From assembly GCA_014380005.1 (NCBI GenBank), contig JACMKT010000058.1, positions 1 to 35,669 of the forward strand: a stretch of 35,669 nt of DNA, in the 5' to 3' direction. This document shows, piece by piece, positions 1 to 8,050 of this stretch (position 1 is the first letter of the stretch; each line of letters begins with the position of its first letter). Origin of the DNA: Rhodospirillales bacterium. GTDB taxonomy: Bacteria; Pseudomonadota; Alphaproteobacteria; Rhodospirillales; Magnetospirillaceae. Under the pieces are notes generated by a model. It made no database searches. It was not told where the DNA came from and was given only the letters and a program-made list of their open reading frames with translations. The position numbers and the translations under genes were made by a program.

Positions 1-1002
1 GACCACGCGAGGCTGGCGATCCTCCGCGTGCTTCGGCACAAAACTGGTCCTAAATCGCCCGCGCTGGCTTTGTCCGCCGCCCATGGCCTGCCCGCCATCA
101 TCTCGTCACCCGCCGGAACCCTGCCGCAGCAGGCCACCGGCGGCGACACCCTGACCCTGGCCGAACCGGTGGCCGAAGCCGCCCTGGCCGGCGCCCTGGA
201 TTGGAGCGCCAAGTCCCAGGACGCCCGCCAATCGCCACCCTGCGCCCCCGCCCCGGTGCCACGCCGCGCCGATCTGAGCAATAACGGCGTGGCCTTGCGC
301 ATCCTGGTGGTCGAGGACAATCCGGTGAACCAGCGCGTGGCCGTAGGCATGCTGGCCCGCCAACGCCATGTGGTGGTCACCGCCGATAACGGCGCCGAAG
401 CCCTGGAGCGCCTGAAGACCGACCAATTCGATCTGGTGCTCATGGACCGCCACATGCCGGTGATGGACGGGCTGGAGGCAGTCCGTGCCTTGCGCGCCCT
501 GCCCCCGCCTTTGTGCGATCTGCCGGTGGTCGCCCTGACGGCGGCGGCGACCCAGGACGAAATCCGCGAATGCATGGCCGCGGGCATGAACGACTTCGTG
601 CCCAAGCCCTTCACGCCCGAGCAATTGGTGGAAGTGATCGACCGCATGATGGCCCAGCAGGCGGGCCGCGACGGCGATCTGGACCCCACCGTGCTGGACA
701 CCCTGAGCGAAGCCCTGGGCGCCGACACCGTGGTCGAAATCATCGGCGAATACGGACGCACCGCCAAAGCCCTGCTGGCCGACATCGCCGCCGCCACCAC
801 CATGCGCGACGGCAAGGCGCTGGCCTATTCCGCCCACAGCCTGAAAAGCTCGTCCGCCATGCTGGGCTTGGTGGCCATGGATCAGATATGCGCCAGCATC
901 GAGACCGCGATCCGCGCCGGCAAGCTTGAAGACGCGTTGAGCTTGGCCGCACGGCTGCCCGAGGGCTTTGCCCGCGCCCAGGCCAGATTGCAGCGGCGCT
1001 GA
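1..1002 (+). CDS. C-terminal part of a hybrid sensor histidine kinase (pseudo-receiver, receiver, HPt), cut by the left edge
   Basis: The reading frame is open to base 1, so the gene probably begins upstream; a GTG at 28 is in frame but has no convincing ribosome binding site. Residues encoded by about 1-240 look like the end of a degenerate receiver domain. A canonical receiver follows (about 295-660): ILVVEDNPVNQ acidic pocket, the phospho-acceptor Asp at 445-447 in VLMDRHMPVMDG, a switch Thr in VALTAAA, and Lys in VPKPF. The end (about 680-990) is an HPt domain with the phosphorylatable His at 835-837 in AHSLKSSSAMLG. This order is typical of a phosphorelay hybrid kinase. It could instead be a stand-alone REC-HPt protein, but the pseudo-receiver remnant argues against that. 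The output partner is not visible. Confidence 0.8.
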   Translation, partial: DHARLAILRVLRHKTGPKSPALALSAAHGLPAIISSPAGTLPQQATGGDTLTLAEPVAEAALAGALDWSAKSQDARQSPPCAPAPVPRRADLSNNGVALRILVVEDNPVNQRVAVGMLARQRHVVVTADNGAEALERLKTDQFDLVLMDRHMPVMDGLEAVRALRALPPPLCDLPVVALTAAATQDEIRECMAAGMNDFVPKPFTPEQLVEVIDRMMAQQAGRDGDLDPTVLDTLSEALGADTVVEIIGEYGRTAKALLADIAAATTMRDGKALAYSAHSLKSSSAMLGLVAMDQICASIETAIRAGKLEDALSLAARLPEGFARAQARLQRR

Positions 1003-1103
1003 AAAATGGGGCATTTACCCGGCTTGCGGCAATGCGGGCCGGATGGCAAAATTCGAGGTTGATGGGTGCCGCAGCCCGAGGCCGTGCGGGGGAGAATTGG
1101 GGA

Positions 1104-1664
1104 ATGCCGAATATCGTCGGTCGTTTTCGTGAGTGTGGTGCCGCCATGAAGGAGGGACTGGAGCTGTCGTTTTCCGCCAGTTCCATCCCGTTGAAGCAAC
1201 GTTGGCGCAATAACGGCTTGTCAGCCGATTTCCTTGCCGATTACGTGACGACGTTCTTTCCACAAAACGACCCGGACAGCTTGGCGCGGCAACAGGAAAT
1301 TCGTGGGGCGGTCAATTACATCGCCAACGAATTGCTGGAAAACGCCATGAAGTACAGCGAAGAGCATCTGTCCCAGCCCATCACCATCAAGCTGGTGCTG
1401 GAATCCGGTTCGGTCCTGTTCGTGGAAACCAACGCCACCAACGCTGATCGCGGGCGCTCGTTCCAGGCCTTCGTCACCGAATTGGCAGGCGCGGACCCGG
1501 CAGAGCTGTACGTCACCCAACTGGAGCGGGGGGTGGAGACCGGCGGGTCGGGGCTGGGCCTGATCACCATGGTCAATGATTACGGCGCCCAACTGGGCTG
1601 GAAATTCGACGATCTGGGTGACGGCGCCGTGCGCGTGACCACCCAGGTGCTGCTAGAGATCTAG
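1104..1664 (+). CDS. GHKL-type ATP-binding regulator (slr1658-like, anti-sigma/serine-kinase fold)
   Basis: A protein of 186 aa with a histidine-kinase-like ATPase fold. The N-box is NELLENAMKYS and the G-box is GGSGLGLITMVNDYG; there is no dimerisation or phospho-acceptor His domain. I recognise it as resembling the slr1658 family, which is commonly followed by an slr1659-like STAS protein and a SpoIIE phosphatase, as here. By analogy with SpoIIAB/RsbW it would bind or phosphorylate the STAS partner. In-frame starts exist at 1032, 1062, 1104 and 1146. I chose ATG 1104 because GGGGGAG and GGGGA lie just upstream and because the conserved part begins about 20 residues later; 1146 is the alternative. 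It lies 13 bp before the STAS gene, so the two are probably one operon. Role inferred from family and context. Confidence 0.75.
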   Translation: MPNIVGRFRECGAAMKEGLELSFSASSIPLKQRWRNNGLSADFLADYVTTFFPQNDPDSLARQQEIRGAVNYIANELLENAMKYSEEHLSQPITIKLVLESGSVLFVETNATNADRGRSFQAFVTELAGADPAELYVTQLERGVETGGSGLGLITMVNDYGAQLGWKFDDLGDGAVRVTTQVLLEI

Positions 1665-1677
1665 GTAGGAACGCCAC

Positions 1678-2022
1678 ATGGAAATCGTCGTCAGCGGGGA
1701 ACAATACTCGGTCGAATGGGACGCCCTCAGCCGAACCGCCGCCTTGAAAGGCATCCTGCGCCTCAACGGGCTGGAGGAATACGGACCGGTCGCCCGGTTC
1801 CTGTCCACGGCAGTGCCCGAGGGACCCATGGTTCTTGATCTGCGCTCCCTGGAATTCCTCAACAGCTCGGGCATCGCCATGCTGTCCAAATTCGTCATCG
1901 AAATGCGCAACCGCAAAACCGTCGAGCTTTCCGTGGTCGGCTCGAAGGCGGTCTCGTGGCAAAGCAAGTCGCTGGCGAACCTCAGCAAGCTGATGCCAAG
2001 CTTGACGATGGAAATCATTTAG
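1678..2022 (+). CDS. STAS-like anti-sigma-factor-antagonist protein (slr1659-like)
   Basis: A 114-aa cytoplasmic protein with a STAS-type core: MVLDLRSLEFLNSSGIAML near residues 51-69 matches the strand and helix that carry the phosphorylatable serine in SpoIIAA/RsbV proteins (here Ser63/Ser64). The length fits a single STAS domain. It sits between the GHKL protein and the SpoIIE phosphatase, which is the order expected of a partner-switch module: the ATPase phosphorylates it and the phosphatase reactivates it. Which of the two serines is used, and what the downstream target is, cannot be seen; no sigma factor or other obvious target lies in the window. The stop is 23 bp before the start chosen for the phosphatase. 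Confidence 0.75.
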   Translation: MEIVVSGEQYSVEWDALSRTAALKGILRLNGLEEYGPVARFLSTAVPEGPMVLDLRSLEFLNSSGIAMLSKFVIEMRNRKTVELSVVGSKAVSWQSKSLANLSKLMPSLTMEII

Positions 2023-2045
2023 CGCGCTTAAACGGGAGGCACAGG

Positions 2046-3740
2046 GTGAATTCAATTGCGGATTCGGTGGTTGATCCGGCCAATGCGGTGGTGCCGGCGG
2101 CCCGCTTCCGCAGCCTGACCGCCAAACAGGCCATGGTTACCGTGGTGGTGGTGCTGGTCCTGAGCCTTCTCGGCAGCTTCTTCGAGCTGTTCTTTGCGTG
2201 GCACAACACCCGCGATCAAGTGCGCGCCCAGGCGTCGCAAATGCTGGACACGGTGGACGGTTCGGCAGCGGAAGCCGCCTACCAGCTCAGCGGCGAGCTG
2301 GCCCATCAAGTGGTCAGCGGCCTGCTGGGCTATGACGTGGTGGACCGTGTCGAATTGCGCGACAATTTCGGCGACGTCCAGGGCCAAGCCGCGCGCGCCC
2401 GCGAACCCGACATCTTTGCCAGCCTCGCCCGCAGCCTGTTCGGCGACGTGACCACCTATCACCGCACGCTCAAGCGCGGCCGCGACAGCGGCCCGGCCAC
2501 CGAAGTGGGCCGCCTGGATCTGGTGCTGTCGCCCCAAGCGGTGGCCCACAGCTTCTTCGATCTGGCTTTGGTCAATGCCGGTTTGGGCCTGCTGCGCGCG
2601 CTCGCCATCGTCGCCTTGGTGGTGGGCATCTTCTACACCATGATCACCCGCCCCCTGGTGCGGCTATCCCAAGTGGTGTCGCAGGTGGACCCCGACCATC
2701 CCGGCGCCCGCCTGATCCATGCGCTGCCCGGCCATGCCGAGGACGAATTGGGTCAGCTGGTGGGTTCGCTCAACGCCATGCTGACCTCGTCCCAACGGGG
2801 GTTGAACCAGCGCGACCGCGCCCAGGCCGATCTGACCGCCCTGACCCACGATCTGGAACGCCGCGTCGCCGAGCGCACCGCCGAGCTGGAAGCCGCCAGC
2901 AATCAAATTCACTCGCTGAACCGCCAGCTCAAGGCCGACAATTTGCGCATGGGCGCCGAGCTGGACGTGTCGCGCCGCATCCAGCAGATGATCCTGCCCA
3001 CCGAATTGGAACTGGCCCAGATCAAGGGCCTGGACGTGGCCACCTTCATGGAGCCGGCCAGCGAAGTCGGCGGCGATTACTACGACATCCTGCAAGGGGT
3101 CGAGGGCCGCCTGCGCATCGGCATCGGCGACGTCACCGGCCACGGGCTGGAAAGCGGCGTGGTCATGCTGATGACGCAAAGCGCCGTGCGCACCCTGGTG
3201 ACCAGCGACGAGAACGATTCCGTGCGCCTGCTGGATGTGCTGAACCGCACCATCTACAAGAACGTCGAGCGCATGGGCAGCGACAAGAACCTGACCCTGG
3301 CCCTGCTGGACTACCGCCCCGAAGCGCCGTTCGAGATGGCCGAAGGCGCGGCGAAGAATCGGGTGGCCGGCCATCTGCGGGTCAGCGGCCAGCACGAATC
3401 CGTCATCGTGGTGCGCCATGGCGGCGTGATCGAACTGGTCGATACCATGGATCTGGGCCTGCCCATCGGCCTGATCGATGACATGAAGGAATTCATCGCC
3501 GAAGCGACCATCCTGCTGCATCCCGGCGACACCGTGGTGCTGTACACCGACGGCATCACCGAAGCGGCGGATTCGTCCCACACATTGTATGGCCTGGACC
3601 AGCTATGCGACGTGATCTCCGCCCATTGGCAGGAAAACGCCGAAGCCATCAAAGCCGCCGTGGTCGCCGACGTCCGCCGCCACATCGGCGCTCAGACGCT
3701 GTACGACGATCTGACGCTGATCGTGCTGAAGCAGGGGTAA
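2046..3740 (+). CDS. Membrane-bound SpoIIE-type PP2C serine phosphatase with HAMP domain
   Basis: A 564-aa protein. A membrane segment at about residues 29-50 and another at 172-198 bracket a periplasmic sensor region; then come HAMP (about 199-255), a coiled coil (about 270-315) and a PP2C/SpoIIE phosphatase domain. Metal-binding aspartates are visible: Asp344 in VGGDYYD, Asp362 in GIGDVTGHG and Asp502 in YTDGITEA. The chosen GTG at 2046 has GGGAGG about 7 bases upstream; a longer frame from 1956 would overlap the STAS gene and lacks such a site. It most likely dephosphorylates the STAS-like protein encoded just upstream in response to a periplasmic signal. Its stop is only 3 bp from the stop of the convergent MFS gene. 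Confidence 0.88.
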   Translation: MNSIADSVVDPANAVVPAARFRSLTAKQAMVTVVVVLVLSLLGSFFELFFAWHNTRDQVRAQASQMLDTVDGSAAEAAYQLSGELAHQVVSGLLGYDVVDRVELRDNFGDVQGQAARAREPDIFASLARSLFGDVTTYHRTLKRGRDSGPATEVGRLDLVLSPQAVAHSFFDLALVNAGLGLLRALAIVALVVGIFYTMITRPLVRLSQVVSQVDPDHPGARLIHALPGHAEDELGQLVGSLNAMLTSSQRGLNQRDRAQADLTALTHDLERRVAERTAELEAASNQIHSLNRQLKADNLRMGAELDVSRRIQQMILPTELELAQIKGLDVATFMEPASEVGGDYYDILQGVEGRLRIGIGDVTGHGLESGVVMLMTQSAVRTLVTSDENDSVRLLDVLNRTIYKNVERMGSDKNLTLALLDYRPEAPFEMAEGAAKNRVAGHLRVSGQHESVIVVRHGGVIELVDTMDLGLPIGLIDDMKEFIAEATILLHPGDTVVLYTDGITEAADSSHTLYGLDQLCDVISAHWQENAEAIKAAVVADVRRHIGAQTLYDDLTLIVLKQG

Positions 3741-3743
3741 AGC

Positions 3744-5174
3744 CTAGGCAATCCGAGACCCCGCCGCCCGATTGCGCAATGTGTGGCGGTAAGCGCCCAT
3801 TGCCATGGCGAGCGCGACGACCATCAACATCCCCGCGACCGCGAACGTGATCCGCATGCCGGTGGCAACGGCCTCGGGCCGCGCCGTCGTGATGTCGGCC
3901 GCCGCCGATGCGAGCGCGAATACAGCGCCCATCACAGACGCACCGGTCATCAGCCCGAGATTGCGCGATAGGCTGAGCATGCCGGAAACAACGCCGCGCT
4001 GGTCAGGGCGGATATCTGTCATGACTGCGGTGTTGTTGGACACCTGGAACAGTGCATAGCTGGCGGTGATGCAGATGATGGGGGCGATGTAGCCGGGGAT
4101 GCCGAACGTCGACGGCAGCATTGATAGAACGAAACAACCGGCCGCGATTCCGCCGAGTCCAATGATGGTCATGGGTTGTGCGCCTAAACGATCCACGAGG
4201 CGGCCCGCCGGCACGCCGGTCAGCGCGGCGACAAACGGACCGGCCGACAAGACAAGTCCAGCAAGGGCCGCCTGGAGCCCCAACGCCCGAGAGAGATAAA
4301 ACGGCCCGACCACCAGAATCGCCATCATCACCGTCGAGACGAGCGCGCTCATGGCGAAGCTCGCACTCAGCACTGGATCGCGGAACATGGCCAATCGGAT
4401 CAAAGGTGATGCCGCTCTCGCCTCGGCGAGCACGAAGAGGCCGCCCCCTAAGACAGCAGCCAACAGCAGAACCATGTTGAGCGGGCCGAAGCTACCACGC
4501 CCGATCGTCATGGTGAGTGCATAGGCCGCAAGTGTCAGAGCAAGCAGCAGCGTACCCAAAGTGTCGAAGCCGGCCCGGTCGGTGTTCGGCCCTCGGCGAT
4601 CGATGGGCAAAGTGCGGTGCGCCAGAAGAAAAGCCAGGATACCCAGCGGTACGTTGACGAGGAAAAGTGCCCGCCAATCGAATCCGGCGATCAGAAGGCC
4701 GCCAAGTGATGGGCCGAGAGCGGTGCCAATGGCCGACATGGTTCCCAGCAACCCCATGGCGCTGCCGGTCTTTGCCTTCGGAACAGCCTCACCCACGAAC
4801 GCCACGGTAAGGGCCATCATGATGGCCGCGCCTAAGCCCTGCGCTGCCCGGGCGCCAATCAGAAGCCAGAGCGAGGGCGCCACACCGCACAGGACCGAGG
4901 CCACTGTGAATAGGGCGATTCCGGCCAGTAACAGCCGTCGGCGCCCGGTCATATCACCGAGCCGCCCGACGCTGACGATCAGGGTGGTGATGGCGAGGAG
5001 ATAGGCGACGACAACCCACTGGACGTCCTGGAAGGAGGCGTTGAACGCCTGTGCCAAAGTCGGCAGGCCAACATTGGCAATGCTGGTGCCGAGCGAGGAC
5101 AGCAACATGGAGAGCGAAAGGCTGGCAAGCGCCCACCGAACCGAAGCGTCATCTCGTTCTGGGTTGATTGGCAT
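3744..5174 (-). CDS. MFS drug exporter of the 14-TM DHA2 type
   Basis: A protein of about 476 aa with about 14 hydrophobic helices. The A-like motif GRLGDMTGRRRLLLAG follows the second helix, and GLGAAIMMAL and LGPSLGGLL (motif C-like) follow later, as in EmrB/QacA-type proton-driven exporters. Substrate unknown. Two ATGs lie 6 bp apart: 5174 has GGAG at 9 bases, while 5180 has it only 3 bases away, so 5174 is preferred. It is divergent from a LysR gene across 135-141 bp containing a nested dyad, so that LysR protein is probably its regulator. Codon choice is visibly less biased toward G/C third positions than in neighbours, consistent with acquisition by transfer. Confidence 0.88.
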   Translation of the reverse strand: MPINPERDDASVRWALASLSLSMLLSSLGTSIANVGLPTLAQAFNASFQDVQWVVVAYLLAITTLIVSVGRLGDMTGRRRLLLAGIALFTVASVLCGVAPSLWLLIGARAAQGLGAAIMMALTVAFVGEAVPKAKTGSAMGLLGTMSAIGTALGPSLGGLLIAGFDWRALFLVNVPLGILAFLLAHRTLPIDRRGPNTDRAGFDTLGTLLLALTLAAYALTMTIGRGSFGPLNMVLLLAAVLGGGLFVLAEARAASPLIRLAMFRDPVLSASFAMSALVSTVMMAILVVGPFYLSRALGLQAALAGLVLSAGPFVAALTGVPAGRLVDRLGAQPMTIIGLGGIAAGCFVLSMLPSTFGIPGYIAPIICITASYALFQVSNNTAVMTDIRPDQRGVVSGMLSLSRNLGLMTGASVMGAVFALASAAADITTARPEAVATGMRITFAVAGMLMVVALAMAMGAYRHTLRNRAAGSRIA

Positions 5175-5237
5175 GAACATGAACTCCGTTCTCTGGCGAC
5201 TCCAAAAACGGAGCTGTCAGAAACGTAGTCCCTGGCA

Positions 5238-5293
5238 TGATATGGCGGAAGACGCACCATTTGCATCAAATTCATGCGTATAACGCCACATCA
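5238..5293. promoter_or_regulatory. Nested dyad operator between the divergent MFS and LysR genes
   Basis: A perfect palindrome ATTTG-CAT-CAAAT (5259-5271) is bracketed by an outer inverted repeat TGATATGGCG (5238-5247) and CGCCACATCA (5284-5293, nine of ten pairs). Both dyads share nearly the same centre, about 5265. It lies in the only intergenic space between the two divergent genes. LysR proteins usually bind dyads in such places, so this is the likely operator; binding is inferred. Confidence 0.5.
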
Positions 5294-5315
5294 CAATCTG
5301 TGCTAAGGTTGATGC

Positions 5316-6212
5316 ATGTCGACACCCGATCTCAATTTGCTTGTCACCCTTGACGTGCTGCTGGCGGAAGGCAGTGTTGCGCGTGCAGCCCAGCGCTTGC
5401 GGCTTAGCCCATCGGCCATGAGCCGGGCGCTGGCGCGATTGCGTGAGACGACGGGCGATCCGCTGCTGGTCAGAGCCGGACGCGGTCTCGTTCCCACCCC
5501 CCGGGCGCTCGAACTGCGCGAGCGGGTCAGGCAACTCGTGCAAGACGCAGAAGCGGTTCTACGCCCTGCCGAGACGCTCAACCTCAAGCATCTTGTCCGA
5601 ACGTTTATGCTGCGGACCAGCGAGGGCTTCGTAGAAAGCTTTGGACCGGACCTCATTGGTCGTGCCGGCGCGGAAGCTCCCGGCGTGCGGCTCTGCTTCG
5701 TGCAGAAACCGAACAAAGAAAGCACGTCTCTTCGCGACGGGACCGTCGATCTGGAGACTGGCGTGGTGGGGAACACGACTGGTCCGGAGGTGCGTGCACA
5801 GGCCCTGTTCCGAGACCGCGTCATTGGTGCCGTGCGAGCGGGGCACCCGTTGAGCCAGGGCGAGATCACTCCCTCCCGCTATGCGGCCGGCAGGCACATT
5901 TCCGTCTCACGGCGCGGCCTCGACAAGGGCCCCATTGACGAAGCATTGAATCCGCTCGGGCTGGAACGGGAAATCGTGACGATCGTCGGGGGCTTTTCGA
6001 GCGCGCTGGCCCTAGCTCGGGCCTCCGACCTGATCGCCAGTGTCCCCGAACGGCATACTGGCGCCTTGCGCGCCGGAATGCATAGCTTTCCCCTTCCGAT
6101 CCCCACGCCCGAGGTCACAATTTCATTGCTCTGGCACCCGCGGCAGGATGCCGATCCAGCGCATCGCTGGTTGCGCGGTCTCGTTCTGGATGCCTGCGCG
6201 GCGATGCGCTGA
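5316..6212 (+). CDS. LysR-family transcriptional regulator, divergent from the MFS exporter
   Basis: A 298-aa protein. Residues 1-65 form the winged helix-turn-helix (LDVLLAEGSVARAAQRLRLS, then AMSRALARLRETTGDPLLVR). The rest is a periplasmic-binding-protein-like effector domain. Its form (DLNLLVTLDVLL start, long recognition helix) resembles the NodD/MexT-like subgroup. An AAGG lies 8 bases before the ATG. The divergent arrangement with an exporter is the classical layout for ligand-induced efflux; the ligand is unknown. Like the MFS gene its codon use is more mixed than that of surrounding genes, so the pair probably arrived together. The stop lies 10 bp before a tail remnant of a solute-binding-protein gene, which marks one edge of the islet. 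Confidence 0.88.
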   Translation: MSTPDLNLLVTLDVLLAEGSVARAAQRLRLSPSAMSRALARLRETTGDPLLVRAGRGLVPTPRALELRERVRQLVQDAEAVLRPAETLNLKHLVRTFMLRTSEGFVESFGPDLIGRAGAEAPGVRLCFVQKPNKESTSLRDGTVDLETGVVGNTTGPEVRAQALFRDRVIGAVRAGHPLSQGEITPSRYAAGRHISVSRRGLDKGPIDEALNPLGLEREIVTIVGGFSSALALARASDLIASVPERHTGALRAGMHSFPLPIPTPEVTISLLWHPRQDADPAHRWLRGLVLDACAAMR

Positions 6213-6222
6213 AGGAGTCAGG

Positions 6223-6240
6223 TTACCGCGAATACTTGGC
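6223..6240 (-). pseudogene. Last codons of a lost third solute-binding-protein copy
   Basis: Read on the minus strand, these bases encode A-K-Y-S-R followed by a TAA stop. The adjacent intact gene ends with the same A-K-Y-S-R followed by TAG. On the plus strand this is a 17-bp tandem repeat (6224-6240 and 6241-6257) with a single mismatch. It may be the 3' end of a third tandem copy deleted when the MFS-LysR islet came in, or a simple slipped duplication; the different stop codons slightly favour the former. Confidence 0.4.
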
Positions 6241-7019
6241 TACCGCGAATATTTGGCGTACAGCTTGGCGCCGTCACGCTCGCGCACTTCGGCCAGTTTG
6301 GTCCACAGCTTTTCGGCCAAGGCACGTTTGCCGTCGTAGAATTGGTGGCTGAACATGACGAAGTAGTCTTTCGTCACCAGCGGCGGGTTCACCTTTTCCA
6401 CATTGGGGAACTCGCCGGTGGCCAGCAATGCGTCGCCGTTGACGTCCTGGGCCGCCACCGCCGGAATGCGCTTTGACGCGAGCTTCTTGAAATTGGTGGT
6501 CGAGGCTTGGGCTTCCTCGGTCTTGACCCCCATGCGGCCCAGATCCTCGACGATGGAATAGCCGGATTGAGCGCCCACCGGGCCGTCCAGACCAGCGATG
6601 GCCTTGCCGTTCCAACTCACCGGGCCGTCCTTCAGGCGATAGAGGGAATAGGTCAGGGTGGCGATGCGCCGCGCCGAATCGGGCTTGGCGCCCACCATGG
6701 GATAGACGCCGAACTCCATCCGGTCTTCCTTGAACGAGGCATTGAAGGTGGCGTCGATATCGCCCTTTTGCAGGGATTTCAGGCAGCGTACCCACGGCAT
6801 GCGCACGAATTCCGCCTCGATGCCGGCTTCCTTGGCGGCGGCGCGCACCAGTTCGATGGACACGCCGGGGCGGTCTGCGTCCATCATGGTGGAATCGTCC
6901 AAATAATAGGGTGGCTGCGCCTTGTCCTCATAGGCGACGCGCAACACCTCCGCCGCCGGAGCACCGCTGGTCCACAGCACACCGATGAGTGCAGCTGAAA
7001 GTAATTTCCCGTATCCCAT
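6240..7019 (-). CDS. Periplasmic solute-binding protein (SBP_bac_3 family), paralogue 1
   Basis: A 259-aa protein with a signal peptide (about residues 1-22, cleavage near APAA|EVLR). The mature part looks like the family 3 fold of ABC amino-acid receptors: an N-terminal LRVAYEDKAQPPYYL strand, VSIELVRAAAKEAGIEAEFVRMPW, and GPVGAQSGYSIVEDL in the second lobe. No permease or ATPase gene is nearby, so it may act as a ligand sensor partner or feed a distant transporter. It is closely similar along its whole length to the gene at 7138-7917, and both are 259 aa, so they arose by tandem duplication. The ligand cannot be told from sequence. Confidence 0.85.
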   Translation of the reverse strand: MGYGKLLSAALIGVLWTSGAPAAEVLRVAYEDKAQPPYYLDDSTMMDADRPGVSIELVRAAAKEAGIEAEFVRMPWVRCLKSLQKGDIDATFNASFKEDRMEFGVYPMVGAKPDSARRIATLTYSLYRLKDGPVSWNGKAIAGLDGPVGAQSGYSIVEDLGRMGVKTEEAQASTTNFKKLASKRIPAVAAQDVNGDALLATGEFPNVEKVNPPLVTKDYFVMFSHQFYDGKRALAEKLWTKLAEVRERDGAKLYAKYSR

Positions 7020-7137
7020 AACGCCCCCACAACATCAGCAACCAGGGGTGCATATTGGCGACGGAAGCCCCTCACGCCAAAGGGAATTTGATGAATTTTT
7101 CTCCAAACCGCACGCCAACGCAGGACAAGAGCACACG

Positions 7138-7917
7138 CTACTTCGAATATTTGGCGTACAGCTTGCCGCCGTCGCGCTCGCGCACTTCAGCCAGCTTACC
7201 CCACAGGCTTTCAGCCAAGGCACGTTTCCCGTCGTAGAACTGATGGCTGAACATGACGAAGTAGTCTTTGGTCACCAGCGGCGGGGTCACCTTTTCCACA
7301 TTGGCGAACTCGCCGGTGGCCAGCAAAGCGTCGCCGGTGACCACCAAGGCGGCCACGGCAGGGATGCGCTTTGACGCCAGTTTCTTGAAATTGGTGGTGG
7401 ACGCCTGGGCTTCCTCGGTCTTGATCCCCATGCGGGTCAAATCTTCGATAATTGAATAACCGGATTGCGCCCCCACCGGCCCGTCCAGCCCCTCGATTAT
7501 CTTGCCGTCCCAACTCACCGGGCCGTCCTTGAGGCGATAAAGAGCGTAGGCCACGGTGGCGATGCGCCGCGACGGATCGGGCTTGGCGCCGGCCATGGGA
7601 TAGACGCCGAATTCCAGCCGGTCTTCCTTGAACGAGGCATTGAAGATGGCGTCGACTTCGCCCTTTTGCAGGGATTTTTGGCAGCGCACCCAGGGCATGC
7701 GCACGAATTCCACCTCAATGCCGGCCTCCTTGGCGGCGGCGCGTAGCAGTTCGATGGAAACACCCGGACGGTCCGCGTCCACTTCCGTGGAATCACCCAT
7801 GTAATAGGGCGGCAACGCCTTGTCTTCGAAGGCGGCGCGCAACACCTCTGCCGCCTGCGCCCCACAGGTCCACAGTGTGCCGATGATGATGGCCGGCAGC
7901 CACCTTCCATATCCCAT
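7138..7917 (-). CDS. Periplasmic solute-binding protein (SBP_bac_3 family), paralogue 2
   Basis: A 259-aa protein aligning end to end with the neighbour at 6240-7019. Start chosen at 7917 (MGYGRWLPA) by alignment with that paralogue and because it begins the signal peptide (cleavage near AQAA|EVLR); an in-frame start at 8034 would add 39 residues without hydrophobic character. Differences cluster in the signal peptide and in scattered positions such as ADRPGVSIELL and IPAVAALVVTG. The upstream regions of both copies also share blocks (TTGGCGTGAGGGG versus TTGGCTTGAAGGA on the minus strand), so the promoter was duplicated too. No transporter subunits are adjacent. Probably cotranscribed with, or controlled like, copy 1. 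Confidence 0.85.
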   Translation of the reverse strand: MGYGRWLPAIIIGTLWTCGAQAAEVLRAAFEDKALPPYYMGDSTEVDADRPGVSIELLRAAAKEAGIEVEFVRMPWVRCQKSLQKGEVDAIFNASFKEDRLEFGVYPMAGAKPDPSRRIATVAYALYRLKDGPVSWDGKIIEGLDGPVGAQSGYSIIEDLTRMGIKTEEAQASTTNFKKLASKRIPAVAALVVTGDALLATGEFANVEKVTPPLVTKDYFVMFSHQFYDGKRALAESLWGKLAEVRERDGGKLYAKYSK

Positions 7918-8050
7918 GACGTTCTCTCCCAATCCTCCACACGCGATGCATCTTGGTGGCGAAAGGTCCTTCAAGCCAAAAGATATTTGTGAATTTTCAC
8001 CGACCGCACCCATGGCACTGACCAAGGCCGGCAAAGATGGGGGGCTTAGG

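Noticed and set aside
7041-7100. A possible sigma-54 promoter before the solute-binding-protein genes
   Set aside because: TGGCGTG and TGGCTTG occur, but no GC lies exactly 10 bases after the GG in either copy.
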